A DNA stretch of 64,000 bases, from assembly GCA_032158295.1 (NCBI GenBank), contig CM063246.1, positions 12,277,608 to 12,341,607 of the forward strand, given 5' to 3'. The stretch comes from Pycnopodia helianthoides. Its lineage: Eukaryota; Echinodermata; Asteroidea; Forcipulatida; Asteriidae. The position numbers and the translations under genes were made by a program. Positions within the stretch are counted from its first letter, which is position 1; every line of letters starts with the position of its first letter. Positions 24,855 through 37,900 of the stretch are shown here, one piece after another. The notes under the pieces were generated by a model that saw only the letters and a program-made list of their open reading frames with translations, searched no databases and had not been told where the DNA came from.

Positions 24855-27050
24855 TAACAGTATACAACCAGTAATGTTGCATGTAAACAATTTAAAAATT
24901 GCTGAAATTTTATAAAACAGTGCACCAAGGATTATGTCTTGGGGAGAGGGCTCAAAAGATGTAAAGGGTGAGATTCATTGGACCAGCCTTATACGGCCCC
25001 TAGTGGGGTCAGCCTTACGGCCCATGTTGGGGTCAGCCTTTCGGCCCCTGGTGGGATCAGCCTTACGGCCCCTGGTGGGGTCAGCCTCACGTTTCCTGGT
25101 GGGGTCAGCCTCACAGCCCCATGTGGGTTCAGCCTCAGGGCCCCTGGTGGGGTCAGGCTTACAGGATCCTGGTGGGGCAGCCTTATTTATGGCCCCTGTT
25201 GGGGTCAGCCTTAATTACGGCCCCAGGTGGAGTCAGCCTTACGGCCCCTGGTGGGGTCAGCCTCAAGTTTCCTGGTGGGGTCAGCCTCACAGCCCCATGT
25301 GGGTTCAGCCTCACAGCCCCATGTGGGGTCAGGCTTACGGGATCCTGGTGGGGCAGCCTTAATTATGGCCCCTGTTGGGGTCAGCCTTAATTACGGCCCC
25401 AGGTGGGGTCAGCCTTATGGCCCCTGGTGGGGTCAGCCTCACGTTTCCTGGTCGGGTCAGCCTCACAGCCCCTCGTGTGGTCAGCCTCAAGGCCCCATGT
25501 GGGGTCAGCCTCAGGGCCCATGGTGGGGTCAACCTTACGATTCCTGGTGGGGTCAGCCTTTTGGCCCCTGGTGAGGTCAGCCTTACGTGAAGTACGTGTA
25601 CAAAGTTAAAACATTGATTGCATTATAGTGTCTGAAAATAAACTGTTCTGAAAATACACAGATTTTATTTTTGCTGTAGTCAAATTTCAAGACTCACAGT
25701 GATTGAGTTTTTTACATTTATTAATATAACTCAAAAAAGTTATGTAAAAAACCCTTAAAGAGTTTATGTTTTATTATTATTTTACTTAGATGTGGTTTGT
25801 TTGTGTACAACAAGGATTGCCATCTCCATAAAGATCTACCCCTCAACATGTAGATGTCTGTGATTTGCAGAGTGATCAGCAAGGTAAAGGATATGCCACT
25901 CCAGTAAAAGGTAACTTTCTTGTTAACAGTATAAAACCAGTAATGTTGCATGTTCAAATTTTTGAAATTGCTGAAGTTTTATAAAACAGTGCACCAAGGA
26001 TTATGTCTTTGGGAGAGGGCTCAAAGAAATGTAAAGGGTGAGATTCATTGGACCACCCTTACGGCCCCTGGTGGGGTCAGCCTCACAGCCCCTGTTGGGG
26101 TTACCCTTGAGACCCCTGGTGGGGTCAGCCTTACAGCCCCTGGTGGGGTCAGCCTTACAGCCCCTGGTGGGGTCAGCCTTAATTACGGCCTCTGTTGGGG
26201 TCACCCTTAATTACGGCCCCAGGTAGGGTCAGCCTTATGGCCCCTGGTGGGGTCAGCCTTATGGCCTTGGATGGGGTCACCCTTACGGCCCCTGGTGGGG
26301 TCAGCCTTAAGGCCCCTTGTGGGGTCAGCCTCATGTTTCCTGGTTGGGTCAGCCTCACAGCCCCTCGTGTGGTCAGCCTCATGGCCCCTGGTAGGGTCAG
26401 CCTCATGGCCCCTTGTGGGGTCAGCCTTACGGCCCCTGGTTGGGTCAGCCTTTTGGCCCCTGGTTGGGTCAGTCTTGCGTGAAGCACGTGTACAAAGTTA
26501 TAAAACATTGATTGCATATATTATCTGAAAATAAACTTTTCTGAAAGTACACAGAGTTTATTTTTGCCATAGTCAAACTTCAAGACTCACAAAGATTGAG
26601 TTTTTTACATTTATGACTTTAACTAAACAAAGTTATGAAAAAACCCTTAAAGAATTTATGTTTTATTATTATTTTACTTAGCTGTGGTTTGTTTGTGTAC
26701 AACAAGGATTGCCATCTCCATTAAGATCTACCCCTGAACATGTAGATGTCTGAGATTTGCATAGTGATCAGAAAGGTGAAGGATGTGCCCACTCCAGTAA
26801 AAGGTAACTTTCTTGTTAAGTATAAAACCAGTAATGTTGCATGTTCAAATTTTAAAAAGTGCTGAAAATTTATAAAACAGTGCACCAAGGATTATGTCTT
26901 GGAGAGAGCTCAAAGAAATGTAAAGGGTGAGATTCATTGGACCAGACATACGGCCCCTGGTGGGGTCAGCCTTATGGCTCCTGTTGGGGTCAGTCTTGAG
27001 GCCCCTGGTGGGGTCAGCCTTATGGCCCCTGTGTGGGTCGGCACTTATTT

Positions 27051-27315
27051 TGCAGCAATATACAGTTTACATAAAACAATTTTAAATAACAGCATTATTG
27101 CAAGCAAGCACATTTGCGTATTTTAAATTATGAAATGCTTTGTAAGAGCAATGGTGGTGCGGCGATTCAAGTAGTTTGGAATCAATTGTGGTAAATCATG
27201 GGAAATTCTGAACATGGCAATTAGCGCCAATAAAGGATTAACCGGAAAGCAACTTAGAAATGTCCATATACTGTAAAGAACAATCACCCAAGCAAGTGAT
27301 TTTGCTATTTTCTTA
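27051..27315. other. Junction between satellite A and foldback
   Basis: About 27,047-27,135 (TTTTGCAGCA, ATTGCAAGCAAGCACAT) is a diverged copy of 27,595-27,685 inside the left arm, suggesting duplication at the junction. The remainder is unremarkable. Confidence 0.5.
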
Positions 27316-27694
27316 TCTGTAAACTTAACCTTTCAGAGCCAGAGATGTAGCTTGTTCCCTGAAGTCAAGTGAATTGCAGAGGGAATCACCTCTACTGACA
27401 TCTATGAAGGCTACATGGTATAAAGGAGAGCAACTCGTATGAAAACATCAGAATGTCATCAAGACACCCTAGCTGTTCATTACAGAGATCATGAATGAAC
27501 AACCCAGCAATTTGTTGTCTTAAATTGTGTAAGCTGTTCTAGATTTGTTAGCAAGATGTTTTGATGTTTTTTGTATTCGTCGTATGGTGGGCTGTTTTTG
27601 CAGCATCGTACAGTCAACATTCTTGTAAATAAGTGCACCATTGCAAGCAAGCACATACGCATATCATAGTTGAACTATGAAATTGGAGATCTAG

Positions 27695-27828
27695 ATCTGT
27701 GCGGAAATTTGATTAGTTGTGCGGAGATACGATAAGTTGTGCGGAGATTCGATTGGTTGAACGGAGATACCAGAAGTTGTGCGGAGATACGTTAGGCTGT
27801 GCGGAGATTCGATTTGCGTAAAGGGACT
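27695..27828. repeat. 20-bp tandem repeat in left arm of the foldback
   Basis: Consecutive 20-bp units of the form AGTTGTGCGGAGATACGATA / GGCTGTGCGGAGATTCGATT, six or so copies. The mirror copy is at about 31,845-31,960. Units are 20 bp exactly, with internal substitutions. Confidence 0.85.
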
Positions 27829-29589
27829 TGGACACACGCACGTGGCGTGTGGAGTCTTACTCCCGGCCAGGGTCACAGCTGGTGGTTGATCTTAAAGGTG
27901 CATCAGGCTCCCCGATCAGTGGGATGGTACTGGTGTTATCACAATGATGGTTGGCTAAACGGGAGTAGTTCCTAGTCTAGGCTAGGGGCCGCGTTAGTAG
28001 GGAGAGGGGGCGTGCTATGCATGATAGTGCGTGGACTGGACGCTCGTTATTTAACGAGTATGAAGGCCCTGTCTGATTCAGTAAAGCGTGTTGGGGCTGG
28101 TATCCTGGGACCTGCACGTGGTGGCCCTGCTTTAGACTAACCCTACCAGGATGATATTGGCAAATTTTAGAAGCAAATGAATTAAACTGCTTGCATTGGT
28201 GCACTTATACATTACACTTTCCTTTTATTAATTTAATATAAAGGCATGCAGCTTTTCAGGTCGTGATCAGCTGATTTCCTAGTTTGGTTTTTCAGCTGTA
28301 ATGCCAGTGAAAATTAAAAACTCGGCAAGTATACTCCTGTGCCTGGTACTAAGTTGCTCTTTTTAGCAAAATTTGGTTTCATGCATGCTTGAATATACAA
28401 TCATTTTTAATGATATACAGGCATGTAACACATTTCAGGTCGTCAACTGATTTCCTCATTTCGGGTTTTTCATCCAGATTGAAACACAGTACAAAGTCTT
28501 GTTGTGTTGCTCTTTACTCTTTTATTTTAACAAACTGCTAGCGGTTGCATGCCTGAATATAACAGTATTAGGTATTTAACATTTTAAAGATTATGCTAAT
28601 ACTCATTTGAGAAATGGACATAGCACTGACACATTTCTATGGTGCCGCTTAATTTGTTATTGCTTTCTGAAGAAGCGACCATCTATTGAAAAAAAGGACA
28701 ATTATTTCTCTAGCAAAAAGCAAAGAAACAAGTTTGAGGTTCACCTTTTGGCTTTCCAGGTGAATCGAAAATAAAAAAGAAAAATGTAACTGAAAGATTT
28801 CATATGTCAAATTTAGTAACACAATAAATGCATTATGAACTAGGATCATGTACTGTGTCAAGGACCATTGCTATAAGTGAGAATAAGCATAGTCTTGTTT
28901 GTGAGAAAAATTGCTAAATAAAGTTATATGGAGTCCGTGTTTCATTTCTTGTCTCGGAGTACCATGGGTCTATTATGGTTACCAATGAAAAGTAGAGAAG
29001 TGTTTTGAAAATAACTAACTAATGTCAAATTGTCATCAAACTGAATTCATGTTGTACTCAGTGGTAGCCATGATATTCGTTACATTAATATTAAGTAGTT
29101 TATATCTTGCCAGTACCTAAATTTTTATCTAGTAAACTTCATTGTTACTAGAATAAAAGTGAAGACGCAAATCATGTAGTGCTGCTGATGAAAACTTTTT
29201 TAATAGGAATTTTTAATGTCAATTGAAGAAAGCTGGTGCTGGCTAAATATCAACTGCTCTAATACAACACAAGTAGTTTGAAGTAGTGTTCTATAATTTT
29301 TCAAAACAAATATAGGGTGCAATAAGACTTAAAATGTGAAAATTTTGGGTTACTGTACCGTGTTCTGGCAAAATATACATACACGATTAATGAAAATGGC
29401 CACTCATAAGATTTTTCCATTCAAAAGTTTTTGGTTTATATCTCTTTAGTGATGTAAATTACAAAGAAAACTACTTGTGAAAACTCAAACTTTGGGGGCT
29501 ATAGCACCCTCATTTAAAAAAGCATCATAATTCTAGATTAAGTCGAAACGGCCCGACGGTTGAAAACCAATGTAAATTGTTGAAAAATA

Positions 29590-30390
29590 ATTAATAGCGC
29601 CCTCTTTGAATAACCATTTTTTACACAAGTTTAGATAGAAACGACTTGAAGAAAACTCTAACTCAGTTTTTTGTAAGCTCCCTCTTTGACATTTTTTACA
29701 TTAAAAGTATTAAAGAAACGGCTGGAAGAAAACTAACTTATTTTTTTGCAAAACGCCCTCTTTGACCAAAATTTACTTAAAATATTAAAAGAAACGGCCT
29801 GAAGGAAAGACTAACTAAAATTTTTTGAAACGCCCTCTTTGACCAAAATTTACATACAAAGATATGAAAAAACGACTTGAAGAAAGACTAACTAAATTTT
29901 TTCAAAACGCCCTCTTTGACCAAATTTTACATATACTTATTAGAAAAAACGGCTTGAAGAAAGACTAACTAAATTTTTTCGAAACGCCCTCTTTGACCAA
30001 ATTTCACCTACAAGTATATGAAAAAACGACTTGAAGAAAGACTAACTAAATTTTTTCGAAACGCCCTCTTTGACCAAATTTTACATAATATATAAATAAA
30101 CGGCTTGAAGAAAGACTAACTAAATTTTTTCGAAACGCCCTCTTTGACCAAATTTTACATATATTTATTAGAAAAAACGGCTTGAAGAAAGACTAACTAA
30201 ATTTTTTCGAAACGCCCTCTTTGACCAAATTTTACATAAAAGTATATAAAAAACGACTTGAAGAAAGACTAACTGAATTTTTTCGAAACGCCCTCTTTGA
30301 CCAAATTTTACATACAAATATTAGAAAAAACGGCTTGAAGAAAGACTAACCATGTCAAAATCTTTGTAGAGCGCCCTCTTTGACTTTACA
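29590..30390. repeat. 75-78-bp tandem array in foldback loop, 11 copies
   Basis: GCCCTCTTTGAC(C) recurs at about 29599, 29680, 29755, 29831, 29909, 29985, 30061, 30136, 30212, 30289 and 30372. Units share CTTGAAGAAAGACTAACTAA and TTTTTTCGAAAC. Spacing is 75-78 bp in the centre and wider (81-83) at the edges, where copies are more diverged. Confidence 0.9.
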
Positions 30391-32326
30391 CGAAACTTCT
30401 TGGATTTTTTTTTCTTGGTTATAGCGCCCGCCAGTGACCAAGTTTTAAATACAAAATTGCAACTTTGTTGGTTTTATTTCAACTTCAGTGGTCCCCTTTT
30501 CTAATAAAAGTTGTCTTCAATTATAGCACGATATGATTTTCAGCCTATTATTGTATAACAAAAGAAAGCCTATGCTGGCAAGACATTCTCTACCTTGTAT
30601 TTAAATAAAGTATATCATAGCTAACTTTGGATACATTTGTTTAATGGCACTTTGTCATTATTTTCAAAACACTTCTCTATTTTTCATTGGTACCCATAAT
30701 AGACCCATAGTACTCCGAGACAAGAAATAAAACAAGGACTCCATATAACTTTATTGAGCAATTTTTCTAACAAAACAAGACTATGCTTCCTCTCATTAAT
30801 AGCAATGGCCCTTGACACAGTGCATAAGCCCAGTTCCAAAGATATCGTCGCTTAAAAAGGTTTAATAATGCATTTATTGTGTTACTAAATTTGACATGTG
30901 AAATCTTTCAGTTACATTTTTATTTTTTATTTTCGATTCATCTGGAAAGCCAAAAAGGTGAACCTCAAACTTGTTTCTTTGCTTTTGGCTACAGAAATAA
31001 TTGTCCCTTTTTTCAATAGATGGTCACTTCTTCAGAAATTAGGCGGCACCATACAAAAGTGTCAGTGCCACGTCCATTTCTCTATTGAGTAATAGCATTA
31101 TCTTAAAACATTTAAACACCTAATATTGTATATTCAGGCATGCAACAGCTAGCAGTTTGTCAAAATAAAAGAGGAAAGAGCAACACAGCAAGACAGTCTA
31201 CCACTGTGTTTTTGCATTCTTAATCTTGATGAAAAACCAAAAATTAGGAAATCAGTTGACGACCTAAAATGTGTTGCATGCCTGTATATCATTAATACAT
31301 GATTAAAAATTTCAGGCATGCATGCAACCAAATTTTGCCAAAAAGAGCAATTTAGTGCCAGCACAGCAGTATACTTGCCAAGTTTTTAATTTTCACTGGC
31401 ATTTTAAATTTTACATATTAAATTCATGAAAAAGAAAGTGTAATGTATAAGCGCACCAATGCAAGCAGTTTAATTCATTTGCTTCTAAAATTTGCCAATA
31501 TCATCCTGGTAGGGTTAGTCAAAAGCAGGGCCACCACGTGCAGGTCCCAGGATACCAGCCCCAACACGCTTTACTGAATCAGACAGGGCCTTCATACTCG
31601 TTAAATAACGAGCGTCCAGTCCACGCACTATCATGCATAGCACGCCCCCTCTCCCTACTAACGCGGCCCTAGCCTAGACTAGGAACTACTCCCGTTTAGC
31701 CAACCATAATTGTGATAACACCAGTACCATCCCACTGATCGGGGAGCCTGATGCACCTTTAAGATCAACCACCAGCTGTGACCCTGGCCGGGAGTAAGAC
31801 TCCACACGCCACGTGCGTGTGTCCAAGTCCCTTTACGCAAATCGAATCTCCGCACAGCCTAACGTATCTCCGCACAACTTCTGGTATCTTCGTTCAACCA
31901 ATCGAATCTCCGCACAACTTATGGTATCTCCGCACAACTAATCGTCTCTCCGCACAGATCTAGATCTCCAATTTCATAGTTCAAATATGATAAAGGTATG
32001 TGCTTGCTTGCAATGGTGCACTTATTTACAAGAATGTTTACTGTATAGTACTGTATACAACGAATACAAAAAACATCAAAACATCTTGCTAACACATCTA
32101 GAACAGCTTACACAATTTAAGACAACAAATTGCTGGGTTGTTCATTCATGATCTCTGTAATGAACAGCTAGGGTGTCTTGATGACAAGCTGATGTTTTCA
32201 TACGCGTTGCTCTCTTTATACCATGGAGCCTTCATAGATGTCAGTAAAGGTGATTCCCTCTGCATTTCACTTGACTTCAGGGAACAACTAGCTACATCTC
32301 TGGCTCTGAAAGGTTAAGTTTACAGA

Positions 32327-32929
32327 CAATGAGGATTAGTGACAGTATCAAGTTTATTCTCAAAGAGCTCTCAGAATAAAACTAAAACTGTCTTAGTATT
32401 ATTTTGCTTTGTATTGTGGCTTTAACATCTGCATTATTCAATACTGTATTATTCTTTTATTTCATAGCTTAACTTGATTAAAGTCTAAGAAGTTTATTAA
32501 TTGGTTTGTTCGTTTCCACCTGTTGCTTTTGAGAAACGACTTATTAGCTGTTCCGACTTAGAAGTCGGAACAGGTTTTGTTTTCGTCAAGATTTTTATTA
32601 TTTTTATTATTATTATTCTTTGTTTCCGCCTAAACCCCAAGCATTTGTACACATATTTTTTTATTTTTTAATATTTTTGATTATTTTATGAACATTGTAA
32701 GAGATAAGGAATAGTTTTGTTTTATAAGTTTCATTGATTTAAGTTTTATGCATTTATCTTCCTTTTAATTTACTGTAGCTAAACCTTAGTCAGTTTTTGA
32801 TCATAGTTTTGTTCTATGGTTAGATATTTTTTATTTTACTTTCTTGGTTGCTTTTTAATCTTTTGCATTTACTTTAATTTTTGATTTCTTGAAAGTTTAC
32901 CTATACATTTTGTAGATAATTGTTGCTTA
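32327..32929. other. AT-rich junction between foldback and satellite B
   Basis: Contains a TTATTATTATTATT run near 32,597-32,620 and a short inverted repeat TGTTCCGACTTAGAAGTCGGAACA; no gene. Confidence 0.5.
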
Positions 32930-34149
32930 CAGTGAAGGCAATTTTTTGTGATGAAGGGCACCTTTTAAAAAACCAGTATTATTTTTTTTACAAGTTTTTT
33001 TGGAGGGTATGTAAGTAAAAATGATATTTAGTAAAAAGGACTACTGGAAACAAGTTCAGCTCAAACCTCAAATTCTTAGTAAAATAATTACAAATGTTGA
33101 CCGACTTTTATACAATGACTTACTTAGAAACTTGGGTACTATCAAGCGTTTGTTTCAAGCAATTGTCATAGTTTAAAAGAAGGCAACACAAATAACTACA
33201 CTAAGAGGAAATCCCCCCCAACACTCTTCAAAATATATATTACCAAAGCCACCCACACAATCAGGTAGGGACTGAAAACCCTATCCGCTAAGTGCCCCCG
33301 TTGGGATTCAAACTGGGGTCCTAGAAGTGGAAGGCAAGAAAAGAAACCAAAACACCAACCCCACCACCCTCTCATCATCTGGGTTAAGGCATGTGCCTGC
33401 ATCATAGAGTTCAGGGAGTGTTGATGCATAATAAAATATTATGTGTACAGTGCTTTGACAACAGGTAAAAAACAAAGAAAATTTGGAAATTACTTACTTT
33501 TTTTATTTGCCTTTTTTGGGACATCTTTATTAGAGACAAGTTGTTTTACAGTTGATGATGTTCATCTCTTTGCCTCAGATGTTTGCTTAGATGGGTTGGC
33601 TAGATGTCATTGGAGATCGGCATGTCTACCTGTATGCAGAAAAATTTTTTTTTAAGAAACAATGAAATTAAGATGCATATACCAGCACTGTCAGCTTCTG
33701 ATGGGAACATTGCTGTAAGAGGTACATTTTGAACTTATCTTGAGAAAAGCTAGGCCTCGTACAAAGTCCAGTTGATTTTTGTGATGAAGATCAACTTTTA
33801 AAAAATTCAGTTTTTTTTATTTACAAGTTTTCTTGGAGGGTATGTGAGTAAAAATGATATTCAGTTAAAAGGACTACTGAAAACATGTTCAGCTCAAACC
33901 TCAAATTGTTAGTAAAATAATTACAAATGTTGACTGAATTTTAAAAAGTGACCTGTTGTGGAACTTGATGATGCTTGTACTATCAAGGCATTTGTTTGAA
34001 AGTAATTGTCATAATTGAAAAGAAGGCAACACCAATAATTATAAGCGGAAGGAACCCCCCCTTCAAAATATATATTCCAAAGCTCACTATACAATCAGGT
34101 AGACTTGAACTTTATTTGCCTTTTGTGAGTCTGAATGAAGGAGAAAGTT

Positions 34150-34365
34150 GTTTTTACAGTTGATGATGTTCATCTCTTTGCCTCAGATGTTTGCTTCGTA
34201 GATGGGTTGGCTAGATGTCATTGGAGATCGGCATGTCTTCCTGTATGCAGAAAAAAATAAATTTAAGAAACAATGAAATTAAGATGCATATTACCAGCAC
34301 TCTGTCAGCTTTTGATTGGAACATTGCTGTAAGAGGTACATTTTGAACTTATCTTGGGAAACGCT
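34150..34365 (+). pseudogene. ABC NBD-like remnants inside satellite B unit (representative of about 25 copies)
   Basis: The stretch from GTTGATGATGTTCATCTCTT to about 34,250 can be read VDDVHLFASDVCFVD and, after a frame change, DVIGDRHVFLYAE. The order matches ARAVYADADIYLLD--L--VDA-VGRHLF of ABCC-type NBDs. About 70 bp later, TLSAFDGNIAVRGTF resembles the segment between Walker A and the Q-loop (LLGEL--G-I-V-G--AY). In the diverged copies at 51.97 and 52.83 kb it continues without the stop as VRGTFC-YLG. Frameshifts exist in every copy seen. Similarity is judged by eye and the second segment is weaker than the first. Confidence 0.35.
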
Positions 34366-34710
34366 AGGCCTCGTACAAAGTCCAATTGATTTTTGTGATC
34401 AAGGTCACCTTTTAAAAAATTTTGTTTTATTTTATTTACGAGTTTTCTTGGAGGGTATGTGAGTAAAAATGATATTCAGTTCAAAGGACTACTGAAAACA
34501 TGTTCAGCTCAAACCTCAAATTGTTAATAAAATAATTACAAATGTTGACTGAATTTTATAGAGTGACCTGTTGTGGAACTTGATGATGCTTGTACTATCA
34601 AGCATTTGTTTAAAGTAATTGTCATAATTGAAAAGAAGGCAACACCAATAATTATAAGCGGGAGGAACCCCCCCCCCTTCAAAATATATATTCCAAAGTC
34701 ACCTATACAA

Positions 34711-34945
34711 TCAGGTAGGGACTGAAAACCTTATCTGCAAAGTGCCCCCCGTGAGATTCAAAATGGGGTCCTAGAAGTGGAAGGTAAGAAAAGCAACAAT
34801 ACACTAACCCCACCACCCTCTCATCATCTGGGTTAAGGCATGTGCCTGCATCATAGAGTTCAGGGAGTGTTCATGCATAATAAAGTATTATGTGTACAGT
34901 GCTTTGACAACAGGTGAAAAAGAAAGAAAATTTGGAAATTACTTA
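34711..34945 (-). repeat. tRNA-like SINE segment in long satellite B units (representative)
   Basis: Minus strand of each long unit reads GGGGTTAGTGTATTGTTGTC, CTTCCACTTCTAGGACCCC and AGTTTGAATCTCACGGGGGG, then TTTTCAGTCCCTACCTGAT. This is an A-box-like and B-box-like pair as in tRNA-derived SINEs. It is present in long units and absent in short ones, so it was mobilised with, or deleted from, the satellite. Confidence 0.5.
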
Positions 34946-37900
34946 CTTTTTTTATTTGCCTTTTTTGGGACATCTGTATTAGAGACAAGTTGTTTTACAG
35001 TTGATGATGTTCATCTCTTTGCCTCAGATGTTTGCTTCGTGATGGGTTGGTTAGATGTCATTGGAGATCGGCATGTCTTCCTGTATGTAGAAAAAATTAT
35101 ATTTAAGAAACAATGAAATTAAGATGCATATTACCAGCACTCTGTCAGCTTCTGATGGGAACATTGCTGTTAGAGGTACATTTTGAACTTATCTTGGGAA
35201 ACGCTAGGCCTTGTACAAAGTCCAGTTGATTTTTGTGATCAAGATCAACTTTTAAAAAATTCGTTTTATTTTATTTACAAGTTTTCTTGGAGGGTATGTG
35301 AGTAAAAATGATATTCAGTTAAAAGGACTACTGAAAACATGTTCAGCTCAAACCTCAAATTGTTAGTAAAATAATTACAAATGTTGACTGAATTTTAAAG
35401 AATGACCTGTTGTGGAACTTGATGATGCTTGTACTATCAGGCAATTGTTGAAAGCAATTGTCATAATTGAAAAGAAGGCAAACCAATAATTATAAGCGGA
35501 GGAACCCCCCCCCTTCAAAATATATATTCCAAAGCTACCTATACAATCAGGTACTTACTTTTTTTATTTGCCTTTTTGTGACATCTGTATCAGACACAAG
35601 TTGTTTTACAGTTGATGATGTTCATCTCTTTGCCTCAGATGTTTGCTTCGTAGATGGGTTGGCTAGATGTCATTGGAGATCGGCATGTCTTCCTGATGCA
35701 GAAAAAAACAAATTTAAGAAACAATGAAATTAAGATGCATATTACCAGCACTCTGTCAGCTTTTGATTGGAACATTGCTGTAAGAGGTACATTTTGAACT
35801 TATCTTGGGAAACGCTAGGCCTCGTACAAAGTCCAATTGATTTTTGTGATCACGGTCACCTTTTAAAAAATTTGGTTTTATTTTATTTACAAGTTTTCTT
35901 GGAGGGTATGTGAGTAAAAATGATATTCAGTTGAAAGGACTACTGAAAACATGTTCAGCTCAAACCTCAAATTGTTAGTAAAATAATTACAAATGTTGAC
36001 TGAATTTTATAGAGTGACCTGTTGTGGAACTTGATGATGCTTGTACTATCAAGCATTTGTTTAAAGTAATTGTCATAATTGAAAAGAAGGCAACACCAAT
36101 AATTATAAGCGGGAGGAACCCCCCCCCCTTCAAAATATATATTCCAAAGCCACCTATACAATCAGGTAGGGACTGAAAACCTTATCTGCAAAGTGCCCCC
36201 CGTGAGATTCAAACTGGGGTCCTAGATGTGGAAGGTAAGAAAAGACAACAATACACTAACCCCACCACCCTCTCATCATCTGGGTTAAGGCATGTGCCTG
36301 CATCATAGAGTTCAGGGAGTGTTGATGCATAATAAAGTATTATGTGTACAGTGCTTTGACAACAGGTGAAAAAGAAAGAAAATTTGGAAATTACTTACTT
36401 TTTTTATTTGCCTTTTTTGGGACATCTTTATTAGAGACAAGTTGTTTTACAGTTGATGATGTTCATCTCTTTGCCTCAGATGTTTGCTTAGTCGATGGGT
36501 TGGTTAGATGTCATTGGAGATCGGCATGTCTTCCTGTATGTAGAAAAAAAATTAAATTTAAGAAACAATGAAATTAAGATGCATATTACCAGCACTCTGT
36601 CAGCTTTTGATGGGAACATTGCTGTTAGAGGTACATTTTGAACTTATCTTGGGAAACGCTAGGCCTTGTACAAAGTCCAGTTGATTTTTGTGATCAAGAT
36701 CAACTTTTAAAAAATTCGGTTTTATTTTATTTACAAGTTTTCTTGGAGGGTATGTGAGTAAAAATGATATTCAGTTAAAAGGACTACTGAAAACATGTTC
36801 AGCTCAAACCTCAAATTGTTAGTAAAATAATTACAAATGTTGACTGAATTTTAAAGAATGACCTGTTGTGGAACTTGATGATGCTTGTACTATCAGGCGT
36901 TTGTTGAAAGCAATTGTCATAATTGAAAAGAAGGCAACACCAATAATTATAAGCAGGAAGGAACCCCCCCCCCTTCAAAATATATATTCCAAAGCTACCT
37001 ATACAATCAGGTACTTACTTTTTTTATTTGCCTTTTTGTGACATCTGTATCAGAGACAAGTTGTTTTACAGTTGATGATGTTCATCTCTTTGCCTCAGAT
37101 GTTTGCTTCGTAGATGGGTTGGCTAGATGTCATTGGAGATCGGCATGTCTTCCTGATGCAGAAAAAAATAAATTTAGAAACAATGAAATTAAGATGCATA
37201 TTATTACCAGCAGTCTGTCAGCTTTTGATTGGAACATTGCTGTAAGAGGTACATTTTGAACTTATCTTGGGAAACGATATGCCTCGTACAAAGTCCAGTT
37301 GATTTTTGTGATCAAGGTCACCTTTTAAAAAATTCGGTTTTATTTTATTTACAAGTTTTCTTGGAGGGTATGTGAGTAAAAATGATATTCAGTTAAAAGG
37401 ACTACTGAAAACATGTTCAGCTCAAACCTCAAATTGTAAGTGAAATAATTACAAATGTTGGCTGAATTTTATAGAATGACCTGTTGTGGAACTTGATGAT
37501 GCTTGTACTATCAAGCATTTGTTTAAAGCAATTGTCATAATTGACAAGAAGGCAACACCAATAATTATAAGCGGGAGGAACCCCCCCTCTTCAAAATATA
37601 TATTCCAAAGCCACCTATACAATCAGGTAGGGACTGAAAACCTTATCTGCAAAGTGCCCCCCCCCCGGAATCAAACTGGGGTCCTAGAAGTGGAAGGCAA
37701 GAAAAGACACCACTACACCAACCCCACCCCCCTCTCATCATCTGGGTTAAGGCATGTGCCTGCATCATAGAGTTCAAGGAGTGTTGATGCATAATAAAGT
37801 ATAATGTGTACAGTGCTTTGACAACAGGTGAAAAAGAAAGAAAATTTGGAAATTACCTACTTTTTTTATTTGCCTTTTTTGTGACATCTTTATTAGAGAC

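Larger units (their letters stand above)
16890..27050. repeat. Satellite A: composite tandem array (AT-rich spacer plus 24-bp GC-rich minisatellite)
   Basis: Nine cycles of an about 430-450-bp AT-rich spacer followed by a GC-rich block. The GC blocks lie at about 17355-17705, 18158-18842, 19305-20042, 20502-21238, 21698-22434, 22898-23126, 24977-25585, 26050-26480 and 26940-27035. Each block is made of 24-bp units close to GGTGGGGTCAGCCTTACGGC + CCCT with variants (CTCACAGCCCCATGT, TTAATTATGGCCCCTGT). Cycles of about 1,146-1,197 bp between 18.1 and 22.8 kb form a higher-order array. Because 24 is divisible by three, several frames stay open as 8-residue repeats; none is supported as a gene. 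One cycle is interrupted by a Helitron-like insertion at 23459-24854. Confidence 0.9.
27316..32326. mobile_element. Five-kb foldback structure with about 1.8-kb inverted arms
   Basis: Left arm 27316-about 29110 and right arm about 30575-32326 are inverted copies. The outer ends TCTGTAAACTTAAC / GTTAAGTTTACAGA match exactly and homology continues through the arms with scattered changes, fading at the inner ends. Arms include a 20-bp tandem repeat, a GC-richer block and AT-rich sequence; the loop holds a 75-bp tandem array. The architecture matches foldback transposons, but no clear target duplication was found, so a genomic inverted duplication is also possible. Confidence 0.75.

Noticed and set aside
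29590..30390. CRISPR-like array
   Set aside because: The 75-bp units are contiguous tandem repeats without unique spacers and the genome is eukaryotic.
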